Source: Myxococcus qinghaiensis
Lineage (GTDB): Bacteria > Myxococcota > Myxococcia > Myxococcales > Myxococcaceae
Length of the DNA: 51,320 bases
Direction of reading: 5' to 3'
NCBI RefSeq assembly: GCF_024198215.1
Contig: NZ_JAKCFA010000045.1
Coordinates: 1-51,320 of the forward strand
Shown: piece after piece, positions 30,984-39,276 of the stretch
Position numbering within the stretch: position 1 is the first letter of the stretch
How the letters are laid out: each line of letters starts with the position of its first letter
Notes under the pieces: model-generated
What the model saw: the letters and a program-made list of their open reading frames with translations, nothing else
What the model was told of the DNA's origin: nothing
Databases searched by the model: none
Made by a program: the position numbers and the translations under genes

Positions 30984-33074
30984 CTACTTCGCCGCGTCCA
31001 CGTAGGCGCGGTACGCGTCGAAGCCGTAGTCGCGACCGAGGAAGTCCTTCACCAGCTCCGCGGCGGGCTTGGAGCCACCCGGCTCCAGCACGGTGCGGCG
31101 GTACTTCATCGCCGTCTCACGGTCCAGGTAGCCCTTCTTCTGGAACTCCGTCTCCAGGTCCTTCGCGATGACCGAGGACCACAGGTACGTGTAGTACGCG
31201 GCCGAGTACCCATCCAGGTGCCCGAAGGCCAACTCGAAGTGCGTACCCGGGCGGTGCTCGTGCTTGAACGGGCTGAGCTTCGTCTGCTGCTCCACCAGCG
31301 CCGTCGTCGTGTCGAAGCCCGGCTTGCGCGAGTAGTAGTCCAGGCTCACCGCGGACAGGAACAGCTGCCGCCGCGCCCACAGGCCCTTGCCGAACTCCTT
31401 CGACGCGTTGAGCTTCTGCACCATCTCCGCCGGAATCGCCGCGCCCGTCTCGTGGTGCTTGGCGAACTCCTTGAGCACCTCGGGGTTGCCCGCCCACTGC
31501 TGAAGCAGCATCGACGGCGTCTCCACGAAGTCCCACTCCGTGCGGATGCCGGTGATTCCGCTCCACTGCTGCTTGCCGGAGAACACCGCGTGCAGCAGGT
31601 GGCCGAACTCGTGGAAGAAGGTCTCCACCTCGTCATGCGTCATCAGCTCGCCGGGGCGCGCGAAGTTGCACACCAGGGTGCCCTCCGGCAGCCGCTTGCC
31701 GGCCTGACCCGACGCCAGGTCGAACTGCGCCGCGTGCTTGTACTTGTCGTCGCGCGGGTGCATGTCCAGGTAGATGCGGCCCAGCAGCGTGCCGCCGTCG
31801 AGCACGTCATAGGCCTCGACTTCCGGGTGCCACACCTTCGCGTCGTCGGCGCGGCGGTACTCAATCCCCCAGATGCGCGAGGTGATGTCCATCACCCCCG
31901 CCTTCACCCGGCCGTACTCCAGATAGGGCCGCACCTCCTGCGAGTCGAACCCGAAGCGCTCCGCGCGCAGCCGGTCCTCGTAGTAGTCCTGGTCCCACGG
32001 CTCCAGCGTCTTGGCGCTCGGGACGTCCTTCTTCTTGCGCGCCAGCAGGTCCGCGAACTCCTGCTTCGCGCGAGCCTGGGTGGCCGCCGCCAGCCGGTCG
32101 ATGAACTCCGACGCCGCCTGCTGCGTGCGCGTCATCTTCGTCTCGGTGGTGTACGCGGCCCAGCTCGGATAGCCCAGCAGCGTGGCCAGCTCGTAGCGCT
32201 TGGCGATGAGCTGCGACAGCACCGCTTGGTTGGCGGGGAACGCGCGCTGGCGGTAGGTGCGCCACAGCTTCTCGCGCGCCTTGCCGTCCTTCGCGTACGT
32301 CATGAAGGGGAAGTAGTCCGGGTAGTTGGTCGTGATGACCACCTTGCCGTCCTTCCCCACCGGGTGCGTCTTCACGTAGTCGGCGGGCAGCCCGTCCAGC
32401 TCCTTCGGCGTGAGGGACACCTGACGCACGCCCTCGGCGATGTTCTTGCCGAACTGCTGGCCCAGCTTGAGCAGCTCCTCGTTGAGCGACTTCACCTTCG
32501 CGCGCACGGCGTCATCGCGGTCCACGCCGGCGCGGCGGAAGTCGAGCAGCGTGCGCTGCATCCAGTACTTCGTCGGCCCGTCCGCCTGCGACAGGTCCAC
32601 GGCGGACAGGGCGTCATAGACGCCGCGGTCCTGCGAAATCTCCACGTTGGTGGTGTCCACGCGCTGCTCGCACTCGCGGGCGGAGTCGCGGAAGGCCGGC
32701 AGCGGATGGACCTCGCGGGCGAGGCTCGCGCGGTTGGCCGCTGCGATGAGCGAGCCCGTCGCCTCGTCATACGCCGCGAGCACGGCCTTGCCGTCCTTGC
32801 GCGCGTCCAGCTTCTTCAGCGCGATGACCTGACCCTGGGCCCGCTCGATGTCGGCGGTGCACGCGGCGGTGAAGGCCTCCGCGGTGCCGGAGAGCACGTC
32901 GGCCGTGCGGGGCGGGGGAATCGGCTGGGCGGCGGGAGCCGTGGCCTCCGGCGCGGGTGTGGCGGGCGCGGTGGCCTGCTCGGGAGGCGGGGTGGGCTCG
33001 GTGGCCGCGGAGCCATGCGTACAGCCGGCCGCCGCCAGGGCCGCCGTCAGGGTGAGCGCAGTCAGTCTCTTCAA
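30984..33074 (-). CDS. M3 family (thimet-type) oligopeptidase, lipoprotein
   Basis: A 696-residue zinc metallopeptidase with a signal peptide ending in AAGC (Cys18) and a Pro/Ala/Thr linker to about residue 55. The M3 active site HEFGH lies at 488-492 in TFFHEFGHLLHAVFSG. The third zinc ligand is the Glu in WDFVETPSMLLQQW about 28 residues later, and the late Tyr/His region DYYSRKP ... GYSAAYYTYLWS is conserved. M3 enzymes cut short peptides, and the cytoplasmic forms (OpdA, Dcp) lack a signal. A lipid-anchored form suits digestion of peptides in the periplasm, downstream of secreted proteases such as the M4 enzyme in this window. It is transcribed divergently from a cheR-like gene. Confidence 0.93.
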   Translation of the reverse strand: MKRLTALTLTAALAAAGCTHGSAATEPTPPPEQATAPATPAPEATAPAAQPIPPPRTADVLSGTAEAFTAACTADIERAQGQVIALKKLDARKDGKAVLAAYDEATGSLIAAANRASLAREVHPLPAFRDSARECEQRVDTTNVEISQDRGVYDALSAVDLSQADGPTKYWMQRTLLDFRRAGVDRDDAVRAKVKSLNEELLKLGQQFGKNIAEGVRQVSLTPKELDGLPADYVKTHPVGKDGKVVITTNYPDYFPFMTYAKDGKAREKLWRTYRQRAFPANQAVLSQLIAKRYELATLLGYPSWAAYTTETKMTRTQQAASEFIDRLAAATQARAKQEFADLLARKKKDVPSAKTLEPWDQDYYEDRLRAERFGFDSQEVRPYLEYGRVKAGVMDITSRIWGIEYRRADDAKVWHPEVEAYDVLDGGTLLGRIYLDMHPRDDKYKHAAQFDLASGQAGKRLPEGTLVCNFARPGELMTHDEVETFFHEFGHLLHAVFSGKQQWSGITGIRTEWDFVETPSMLLQQWAGNPEVLKEFAKHHETGAAIPAEMVQKLNASKEFGKGLWARRQLFLSAVSLDYYSRKPGFDTTTALVEQQTKLSPFKHEHRPGTHFELAFGHLDGYSAAYYTYLWSSVIAKDLETEFQKKGYLDRETAMKYRRTVLEPGGSKPAAELVKDFLGRDYGFDAYRAYVDAAK

Positions 33075-33237
33075 GGGCAGATTCCTCCGGGTTCCATCGC
33101 AAACGTCCGAGCGTCATGCCACATCCCGGCCTGCTTCGCTCGCCCGTCCCCCGGTGCGCCTGACATTCTCCCGGTGGGCTCGCCAGCGCGGGCAGGAGGC
33201 ACGCGAACATGGTGAAGGAGCCGGGCAGGAGCGCGCG

Positions 33238-34047
33238 TTGAATGTCGACGACTGCACGGAGCTGTTGCGGTGGGCCGCGCCCCGGCTGCGATTGCGCCTG
33301 GAGGGTTTCCACCGGGTGCGCGGCCAGGTCTGCAAGCGCCTGGGACGGAGGCTCCAGGAACTGGGGCTCGCGCACCTCGCCGCGTATCGCGACCGGCTGG
33401 AGTCGGACCCGGAGGAGTGGGCCGTGCTGGACGCGCTCTGTCGCGTCACCATCTCCCGCTTCTACCGCGACGCGCGAGTCTTCGATGCGCTGCGGGACGA
33501 GCTGCTCCCCGCGCTGCTCGAGTCCTCCCCCGTGCTCCGCGTCTGGAGCGCGGGCTGTGCGTCCGGCGAGGAGCCCTACACGGTGAGCATCCTCTTCCGC
33601 CTGGGCCTGCTGCCGCGCTTTCCCCAGGCCCGGCTGGAGCTGCTCGCCACGGAGGCGGACGCGGCCCTGCTCGCCCGCGCCCGACGCGGCTGCTACCCCC
33701 AGGGGACCCTGCGCGAGCTGCCACCGGACTGGCGGCCCCGCGTCTTCACCGGCTCCGCCGTCGAGCCCTGTCTCACCCCCGAGTACCGTGAGGGTCTCAT
33801 TTTCCTTCACGAAGACTTGCGAGCCCGCATGCCGCCGGGGCCGTTCCACCTCATCCTGTGTCGCAATGTCGCCTTCACGTACTTCGCGCCGTCGCTCCAG
33901 CGCGAGGTGCTGGCGGGGCTCGTGTCCCGGCTCGCGCCCGGGGGATTGCTCGTCGTCGGTACGAGGGAGTCACTGCCGGACGGAGGCGCGGAGCTGGAGC
34001 GGGTCGCAGGCACGCTGCCCATCTTCCGTGTCCCGGGTACGCGTTGA
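33238..34047 (+). CDS. CheR-type chemoreceptor methyltransferase, orphan
   Basis: A 269-residue SAM-dependent methyltransferase. The start is taken as TTG at 33238, six bases after AGGAG; the longer open frame upstream crosses the promoter of the divergent peptidase gene. The N-terminal CheR_N helix bundle (1-75) ends with TISRFYRD, the usual link to the catalytic domain. The SAM-binding motif is WSAGCASGEEPYT (103-115), and FHLILCRNVAFTYF matches the family's F-D-x-I-F-C-R-N-V-x-I-Y-F. CheR methylates glutamates of chemoreceptors. No receptor, CheA, CheW or CheB is nearby, so its partner lies elsewhere. No PAS or TPR extension is present. Confidence 0.9.
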   Translation: MNVDDCTELLRWAAPRLRLRLEGFHRVRGQVCKRLGRRLQELGLAHLAAYRDRLESDPEEWAVLDALCRVTISRFYRDARVFDALRDELLPALLESSPVLRVWSAGCASGEEPYTVSILFRLGLLPRFPQARLELLATEADAALLARARRGCYPQGTLRELPPDWRPRVFTGSAVEPCLTPEYREGLIFLHEDLRARMPPGPFHLILCRNVAFTYFAPSLQREVLAGLVSRLAPGGLLVVGTRESLPDGGAELERVAGTLPIFRVPGTR

Positions 34048-34072
34048 AGTCGGACCGGGTCTCCGCGCACCC

Positions 34073-34124
34073 GTGAGACATGGTTCATGTTTCACACAGG
34101 AGGTGTGAGTCACGGGCATGTGAC
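34073..34124. promoter_or_regulatory. Array of overlapping inverted repeats upstream of the envelope module
   Basis: Three inverted repeats follow each other. GTGAGACATG (34073-34082) pairs with CATGTTTCAC (34086-34095), allowing one G-U. TCACAC (34092-34097) pairs with GTGTGA (34103-34108) and shares bases with the first, so they exclude each other. GTCAC (34109-34113) pairs with GTGAC (34120-34124). All arms share a GTGA/TCAC core. The array lies 26 bases after the cheR-type gene and about 90 bases before the next start. It could be an operator array or an attenuator; no T-tract follows. Confidence 0.5.
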
Positions 34125-34211
34125 GCACCCGGCCTTGAGTGGGAGCAGGGCGCCCGGTACCACCGCTTGTCTTTCGGGGCCAAGTCCCCTGGCCGGAGGA
34201 AATGCAACGAT

Positions 34212-35102
34212 ATGCGCAAGGTGCTCTGTGCGGTCGCGACGTTGATGCTGTGGGCCTGTGGTGGTTCGGGCGGTGAGCCTTCTCAGCCCAAGCAGGAGGG
34301 GCTGTCGCTGTCCGCCGAGACTGGCGACACGCGTGGCACCTTCGCTCGGGACGGAGGCGAGGTTTCGTTCTCCGCGCGCGAGGTGGAGCCCGGTGTGTAC
34401 AGCCTGGAGGTGCGGCTGCGCGGGATGACGCTCGCCGGTCTGTTGGATCCGGCCAGTGGTGTGTCCACGATGGATGGCTTCGCGGACGAGGGCGCGGCCG
34501 ACACGCAATTGACGGACGCGGACCGGGAGCTGCTGTCGGCGTTCTACGACGCGCTGAGCGCCGAGTTGCCCACGGGTGACGCGGCGGCTCCGGAGGCGAT
34601 GTATCTGCGTCGCGCGGTGGGCCTGTGGGCGCAGCACCCGTCCACCGTGGAGCTCCAGCGCACGGTGATGGGCGAGCAGGGCCGTGGCTACACCATGCTG
34701 TGCAGCTATGCGCGCTGCAACGGCAAGAACACCGGGAGCTGCGGGGGCGTCTACAACTGGTACTCGTATGCGAAGCACGACTGCAACAAGGGCGGCTTCA
34801 GCTTCGCGGGCAACCAGCAGATCGCCCAGCTCGGCGACCACACGTCGTGCGGCGGCGACGAGTTCTACATGAGCGGGAGCACCTGGCTGTGCGGCGAGCC
34901 GGACCACTGGTCGCGCCCCAAGGTGATGGGCAACTGCTTCGGCCGCTGCGGCGGCGGGTGCGGTGGTGACACCCAGTACACGCTGGATGCCACGAACCAC
35001 GACGGCTGCGTGCGCAATGGCCACGCTCTGGCGAGCGCCTATTGTGATGACCAGTTCGTGTCCGCCACGGACGACGAGCTGTTCGCCTCCAACTGCTACT
35101 GA
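34212..35102 (+). CDS. Cys-rich lipoprotein of unknown function
   Basis: A 296-residue exported protein; the ATG at 34212 follows GGAGG by 11 bases. The signal peptide ends LWAC (Cys16) followed by a Gly/Ser-rich stretch. Residues 30-100 are predicted mostly beta, with FARDGGEVSFSAREVEPGVY. The C-terminal 130 residues contain about 14 Cys and many Gly and aromatic residues (SYARCNGKNTGSCGGVY, FGRCGGGCGGDTQYTLDATN), so a disulphide-rich domain is likely. I do not recognise the family. It is the first of three tightly spaced genes (gaps of 3 and 12 bases) that all encode envelope proteins. Confidence 0.82.
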   Translation: MRKVLCAVATLMLWACGGSGGEPSQPKQEGLSLSAETGDTRGTFARDGGEVSFSAREVEPGVYSLEVRLRGMTLAGLLDPASGVSTMDGFADEGAADTQLTDADRELLSAFYDALSAELPTGDAAAPEAMYLRRAVGLWAQHPSTVELQRTVMGEQGRGYTMLCSYARCNGKNTGSCGGVYNWYSYAKHDCNKGGFSFAGNQQIAQLGDHTSCGGDEFYMSGSTWLCGEPDHWSRPKVMGNCFGRCGGGCGGDTQYTLDATNHDGCVRNGHALASAYCDDQFVSATDDELFASNCY

Positions 35103-35105
35103 GAC

Positions 35106-35486
35106 ATGCGCATTCGTCGTGGAAGCTGGGGCGTGTGGGTGAGCGGGGCCGTGTGGGCCCTGCTCGCGTGTTCGTCCACGGCCTCGAAGACGGAGGCCGC
35201 GGAAGAGACGGTGCGGCGCTTCTTCGAGGCGCTCCCTTCGGAGGACTGCGCGGTTCTGGGACCGCTGCTGGCCACCGGAGGGAGCATGCGTCCGTGCGAG
35301 GAGGCCGTGCGAGAGATGCACGAGCACGGCCTGTCGCTTGTCGGTATCGTCGAGTCCAAGTTGGATGGCAGGGATGCGGACGCGGTGCTGGTGCGGGCGC
35401 GAATCGCGCGTGACGGCGAGGTCGCCAAGGAGCCGTGGTTGTTGCGCGTGGAGCGTCACGCTGGTGGCTGGCGCGTCCGCTTCTGA
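35106..35486 (+). CDS. Small lipoprotein of unknown function
   Basis: A 126-residue protein with signal peptide and lipobox LLAC (Cys22). The mature part begins SSTASKTEAAEETVRRFFEAL, a helix typical of NTF2-like/DUF4878-type small domains, then has two Cys (DCAVL and RPCEE) and a beta-rich end, DADAVLVRARIARDGE and LLRVERHAGGWRVRF. An NTF2-like fold is therefore plausible but not proven. It starts 3 bases after the preceding stop and ends 12 bases before the next gene, so it is the middle gene of a compact transcript. Confidence 0.8.
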   Translation: MRIRRGSWGVWVSGAVWALLACSSTASKTEAAEETVRRFFEALPSEDCAVLGPLLATGGSMRPCEEAVREMHEHGLSLVGIVESKLDGRDADAVLVRARIARDGEVAKEPWLLRVERHAGGWRVRF

Positions 35487-35498
35487 CGAGGGCGAGCG

Positions 35499-36062
35499 AT
35501 GAAGAATCGAAACCGACTGATGCTGGCGGCGGGAGTGGCGCTCGTCGTGGCCGTGGCGCTGGGTCTGCTGTGGCCCGCGTCCCCGTCGGAGGCTCCCGGT
35601 GTCCCCGAGGTGAGGGAGGCGGCCTCCGCGCCGCCGTCAGCGCCTCCGCCCGCTCGCTCCGTGGCGGCGGTGGCGCCTGTTCCCGAGTCCCCGCCAGACT
35701 CCGAGGCGGCTCCCCGTGACGCCACCGTGGTGGCCCTGCGGCCCGGGGATGTGGCGCCGGAGCCGGAGGTGGCGAATCCGCCGCCGCAAGTGAATGACGA
35801 GCTTCAGCCGGAGCTGCCCCAGACGGCGCAGTGGAAGCTGGAGAAGACGACGCACATCACCACGCTGCTGGGGCGCGAGGTGGAGCGGCTGGAGCGCGAG
35901 CGGGACAGCGTGGAGGCGCGGGGTGACCCGGAGCGCGTGCGCCAGGTGGAGACGCTCCTCCAGCGTCACCGGAGCCGGTTGGTGAAGCTGCGCGAGGAGG
36001 TTCGCACGCTGACCGAAGCGGCGGCGGAGGAGGCCGCTCGTGAAGGCCGTCCGGCGCCGTGA
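35499..36062 (+). CDS. Membrane-anchored protein with Pro-rich linker and coiled coil
   Basis: A 187-residue protein. After MKNRNRL, residues 8-26 form a single transmembrane helix or uncleaved signal. Residues 28-105 are rich in Pro, Ala, Glu and Val and probably extended. Residues 110-180 are strongly heptad-like and charged (LLGREVERLERERDSVEARG, VETLLQRHRSRLVKLREEV), so a coiled coil is expected. The layout suits a spacer that reaches from the inner membrane across the periplasm to dock partners. It is the third gene of the module that begins at 34212 and converges on the GNAT gene ten bases away. The family is not recognised. Confidence 0.78.
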   Translation: MKNRNRLMLAAGVALVVAVALGLLWPASPSEAPGVPEVREAASAPPSAPPPARSVAAVAPVPESPPDSEAAPRDATVVALRPGDVAPEPEVANPPPQVNDELQPELPQTAQWKLEKTTHITTLLGREVERLERERDSVEARGDPERVRQVETLLQRHRSRLVKLREEVRTLTEAAAEEAAREGRPAP

Positions 36063-36072
36063 GGTGTCCTGC

Positions 36073-36579
36073 TTACTCCGTCGCGTTGAACGCGTCGTGG
36101 TAGGTCACCTGCGCGACGGGCCAGTGTCCGGTGAAGGAGACCGCCTGGAAGTACTCGGCGGGCACGTCGGGCAGCACCAGCTCCGGTCGAGGCAGGAAGC
36201 CGAAGCGCTGGTAGAAGGCCGGGTCGCCGAGCAGCACGCAGCCCGAGGCGCCGAGGGCGCGCAGTTCGCCCAGCGCCGACGTCATGAGCCGGGCGCCGAT
36301 GCCCTGGCCCTGGCGCTCCGGCAGCACGGAGATGGGGCCCAGGCCGTACCAGCCTGTCTCTCCGGACGAGAGGCTGACGGGCGAGAGCGCGACATGGCCG
36401 ACGATGACCCCGTCGTCCTCCGCGACCAGGGACACGGACAGCACGCCCGCCCGTCGGAGCGCGTTGACGATGAACTGCTCGGTGTGGCTCGTGTGGGGTG
36501 CGTCCAGGAAAGCGGCGGTGGTGAGCCGTTCGATGGCGGCGCTGTCGGCGGGAGTCTCGGGTCGAATCGACAAGGGCAT
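36073..36579 (-). CDS. GNAT family N-acetyltransferase
   Basis: A 168-residue cytoplasmic enzyme. The ATG at 36579 has GAGGAA five bases upstream. It shows the acetyl-CoA-binding motif A of the GNAT fold, LGPISVLPERQGQGIGARLM, with the R/Q-x-x-G-x-G/A loop complete, and motif B in GASGCVLLGDPAFYQRFGF. This last stretch is characteristic of the YhbS-like subfamily of unknown substrate. A longer open frame upstream is not supported by a ribosome site. The gene is convergent with the envelope module. Confidence 0.9.
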   Translation of the reverse strand: MPLSIRPETPADSAAIERLTTAAFLDAPHTSHTEQFIVNALRRAGVLSVSLVAEDDGVIVGHVALSPVSLSSGETGWYGLGPISVLPERQGQGIGARLMTSALGELRALGASGCVLLGDPAFYQRFGFLPRPELVLPDVPAEYFQAVSFTGHWPVAQVTYHDAFNATE

Positions 36580-36855
36580 CGGTGTTCCTCGCGGCCGTGC
36601 TTCGGTGGAGTGGCCCGTCAGCGGCGAAGGGCCCGTCGCCATGTGCCAGAGGCTTTCACTCATGATGCCGGACGGAGCAGGAGCCTCAGCACGTGAGCAA
36701 ACCACCGAGGACCTGCTGGATGAAGGACTGTCTCGCACCGGCGAGGTCGCCGTGCACGTCCTGACGCCCAGGGGCAGCCCCCCTGTGCACCGCCTGTCGC
36801 TCGGTGGGCATGCGCACCGGACGACCCCTGGAGAAAGACCCCCTTGGAGCGTGTC

Positions 36856-38103
36856 ATGACCGCTGTCCATGGCCTGCGCGTTCGCGACCTCCTGTGGAGG
36901 ACGCCCGGTGCAGGGGCTGCACTTCGCGTCGCGCGATGTCTCGGGTTCGGGGTGCTGATGTGGCTGACAGCCTGTGCGCCCGTCGCGGAGGAGCGCGGAG
37001 AACCCGTCGACACACCAGGACAGACGTCACATCCCATCGTCCAGGGCACGGACGCGCCGGATGATGTCGCCACGGTGGCACTGGTCGCTCGCCGGACCCG
37101 GTGCAGCGGAGAGTCACCGTTGCTGCTCTGCTCCGGAGTGCTCATCGCGGCGGACGTGGTGCTGACGGCGGCGCACTGTCTGGACCTGTTCGGCGTGGAG
37201 GGCGCGCACGAGGTGTTCTTCGGAACGACGGTGTCTCCGACGCCGGATGGCTCGGGCCTCTTCGTCCGGGTTTCTGAGGCAGTCCTCCATCCGCGCTATG
37301 TGCCGAGCACCCATGCCTACGACGCGGCGCTGCTGCGGCTCGCGGCTCCAGTCGAGGTCTCGCCTGTAGCTCTTCCGGAAACCGGTGCAGCCTTGTCCCA
37401 GGGCGCACGCGTGCGAGCCGTGGGCTACGGCGACACGAAGGACGTGAACGCACCGTCGGGCCGTCGGCGCCAGGGAATGCTCCAGCTGACGAGCGTGGAG
37501 CCCGCCGCTTTTCGAGCAGGCCCGGCACCGGGGATGAGCTGCGTGGGCGACAGCGGAGGCCCCGTGCTCGCGGGCGATGGAGTCCTCGTCGGGCTCACCG
37601 TGAGCGGTGACGTGGCCTGTCGTGCCGAGGCCGTGAACGTTCGAGTGGACGCGCTGCTGGAGGACTTCATCCATCCGTTCCTCGCGAGCACTCCACCGGC
37701 TCCAGTGTCCACACTCGCGCCCGAGGCGCTGTGCCGTGAAGCCTGCGAAGAGGACGCCCAATGCCCCTCTGGCCTCACCTGTGTCACGACGGAGGGAGCC
37801 CCAGGTCGGTGCCTGCTGCCCGCGCTTCGAGAGGGGGCTTTCGGCGCGACCTGCACCGAGGATTCCGCGTGCGGAGCGGGAGGAATCTGTGCCCGTCTGG
37901 AGTCGCAGGGAGAAGACGCCTGTCGTTGCTTCACGCCCTGCACCCCACCGCCTCCAGATCCCGAGCCCGAGGCACCGGACGAGGCCTCGGAGGGAGGCTG
38001 TTCCAGTGCTCCCGGGCTCGTGATTTTCGGGGTGTTGGCGCTGGTAGGAGTCAAGCGGCGGCGTCGATTTCGGCCTTCGAAAATCGCGCTCCACGAGCGA
38101 TGA
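36856..38103 (+). CDS. Trypsin-like (S1) serine protease with lipobox and MYXO-CTERM-like tail
   Basis: A 415-residue secreted protease. The ATG at 36856 follows GGAG. A long signal region ends in LTAC (Cys40). The S1 domain probably begins after activation before IVQGTD, and has the complete triad His107 (TAAHC), Asp156 (YDAALLRL) and Ser233 (GDSGGP). A Cys-rich region (about 285-360; ECCs such as CREACEEDAQC and CTEDSACGAGGIC) links to a Pro/Glu-rich stretch and a C-terminal anchor: GGCSSAP, a hydrophobic helix and KRRRR, typical of MYXO-CTERM sorting. Eleven residues follow the Arg cluster, where many such proteins stop. Both an N-terminal lipobox and a C-terminal sorting tail are therefore present. 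It is likely displayed at the cell surface. Confidence 0.9.
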   Translation: MTAVHGLRVRDLLWRTPGAGAALRVARCLGFGVLMWLTACAPVAEERGEPVDTPGQTSHPIVQGTDAPDDVATVALVARRTRCSGESPLLLCSGVLIAADVVLTAAHCLDLFGVEGAHEVFFGTTVSPTPDGSGLFVRVSEAVLHPRYVPSTHAYDAALLRLAAPVEVSPVALPETGAALSQGARVRAVGYGDTKDVNAPSGRRRQGMLQLTSVEPAAFRAGPAPGMSCVGDSGGPVLAGDGVLVGLTVSGDVACRAEAVNVRVDALLEDFIHPFLASTPPAPVSTLAPEALCREACEEDAQCPSGLTCVTTEGAPGRCLLPALREGAFGATCTEDSACGAGGICARLESQGEDACRCFTPCTPPPPDPEPEAPDEASEGGCSSAPGLVIFGVLALVGVKRRRRFRPSKIALHER

Positions 38104-38142
38104 ACACCTGAGTACAGGACCCGTGTCTGGTATTGTCCGGGC

Positions 38143-39276
38143 ATGCGTACCAATGGAGAGGAATTGCGTCAGGCCATCCGCCGGCGGCCGGGGATGTACA
38201 TCGGGGACACGTATGGATACGGCCTGACCCGGCTTGCTGAGTCCCTGCTCTTGGTGGGAGTCATCGCGGGCAGGGAAGGGCGGGTGCGGGAGATCTCCCT
38301 GTCCCTGGGCGAGAATGGCTCCTGCGGGGTCTCCTTTGATGGCTGGCCGTGGCCCCTGCCTTCCGGCACGTCGCCCATCGCGGATGTCGGGCGGTGGCTC
38401 ACGTTCGTGAACTTCGACAGGGATGCGGAGCCGCGGCCTGGAATGCCCCGAGGTGTCATCTTCCCGGTTCCCTACGTGGACCTGGGGCTCGTCAACGCGC
38501 TCGCCTCGGCGCTCGAAGTCACTGCCTGGACGGGAGGGCAGCGCTGGCGTCAGCGCTTCCGGGAAGGGCTTCCCCAGGGCGAACTTCATGCCGTCGCGCC
38601 CGGAGCGGAGCCGTCCGCCTCGGAGACCGGCCTCCACATCACCTTCACCCCGGATGCCACCATCTTCGACCCGTACAGTCGATTCTCCGTGAAGTGGTTG
38701 AAGGAAAGGCTCGCGTCGTTCTCCGCCTTTCACGCGGGCATCAGCTGGCGGCTTCGTGACGAAGTGTCAGGGTTGGAGGCGCGCTACCAGCGCAGGCGGG
38801 GACTCCCGGACTATTGTGTCGAGCTCTCCGATTCCTCCCAACCCATCCACGCCCCCTGGAGCTTCGAGGGGCAGGCGGGCACGACGCAGGTGCGGCTCGC
38901 GCTGCAGTGGGGCGAAGCTCACGGCCACGGGGTGAAGTCGTGGGCGAACCTGCGCGAGTGCACGCTCGATGGCACGCACCATGATGGGCTCGTGCTCGGC
39001 TTGCGCAAGGCCCTGCGCGCCAGGATGAAGGCCCGTGGGACCGAGCAGGAGGTGTTGTCCTTCACGGATGCCTCGTTGCTGCGACATCTCACGGCCGTGG
39101 TGGAGCTCGTCGTGCCCGACACCGTGTGGTACGGGCCCACGCAGGAGCAGCTCGCGAATCCGGAGGCGAAGGCAGACGTCTCGCAGCTCGTCTCGGCCTG
39201 GGTGGAGCAGGCGCTCGCGAGTCATCCAGACCTGGAGTCGCGGGTGCTGCAGTTGTCGGGAGTGCCCCTGAGCTGA
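38143..39276 (+). CDS. Divergent GyrB/ParE N-terminal-like protein without ATPase motifs
   Basis: A 377-residue protein. Residues 6-28, with RRRPGMYIGDTYGYGLTRL, closely match the start of GyrB/ParE. Later parts follow the same order: HITFTPDATIFDPYSRFSVK resembles the GyrB F-x-P-D-x-x-I-F stretch, and LDGTHHDGLVLGLRKAL resembles the transducer Gly-Thr-His-x-x-Gly loop. The ATP-binding elements are gone: the E-x-x-D-N-S-x-D-E helix reads ESLLLVGVIAG, the D-N-G-R-G loop reads FDGWPWPLP, and no G-H-K-L glycine box is visible. The Toprim and C-terminal parts are missing. It cannot be a gyrase subunit; it may be a modulator or a domesticated pseudo-ATPase. It has no clear operon partner. Confidence 0.72.
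   Translation: MRTNGEELRQAIRRRPGMYIGDTYGYGLTRLAESLLLVGVIAGREGRVREISLSLGENGSCGVSFDGWPWPLPSGTSPIADVGRWLTFVNFDRDAEPRPGMPRGVIFPVPYVDLGLVNALASALEVTAWTGGQRWRQRFREGLPQGELHAVAPGAEPSASETGLHITFTPDATIFDPYSRFSVKWLKERLASFSAFHAGISWRLRDEVSGLEARYQRRRGLPDYCVELSDSSQPIHAPWSFEGQAGTTQVRLALQWGEAHGHGVKSWANLRECTLDGTHHDGLVLGLRKALRARMKARGTEQEVLSFTDASLLRHLTAVVELVVPDTVWYGPTQEQLANPEAKADVSQLVSAWVEQALASHPDLESRVLQLSGVPLS

Noticed and set aside
33238..36062. A chemosensory (Che) gene cluster
   Set aside because: CheR is alone; none of CheA, CheW, CheB, CheY or a receptor is found next to it.
36580..36870. An extended N-terminus of the GNAT protein
   Set aside because: The ATG at 36579 has an excellent ribosome site and the GNAT domain begins right after it; the extension is Cys/Arg/Ser-rich noise.
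38143..39276. A functional gyrase or topoisomerase IV subunit B
   Set aside because: ATP-binding residues are replaced and Toprim is missing; the protein is less than half the normal length.
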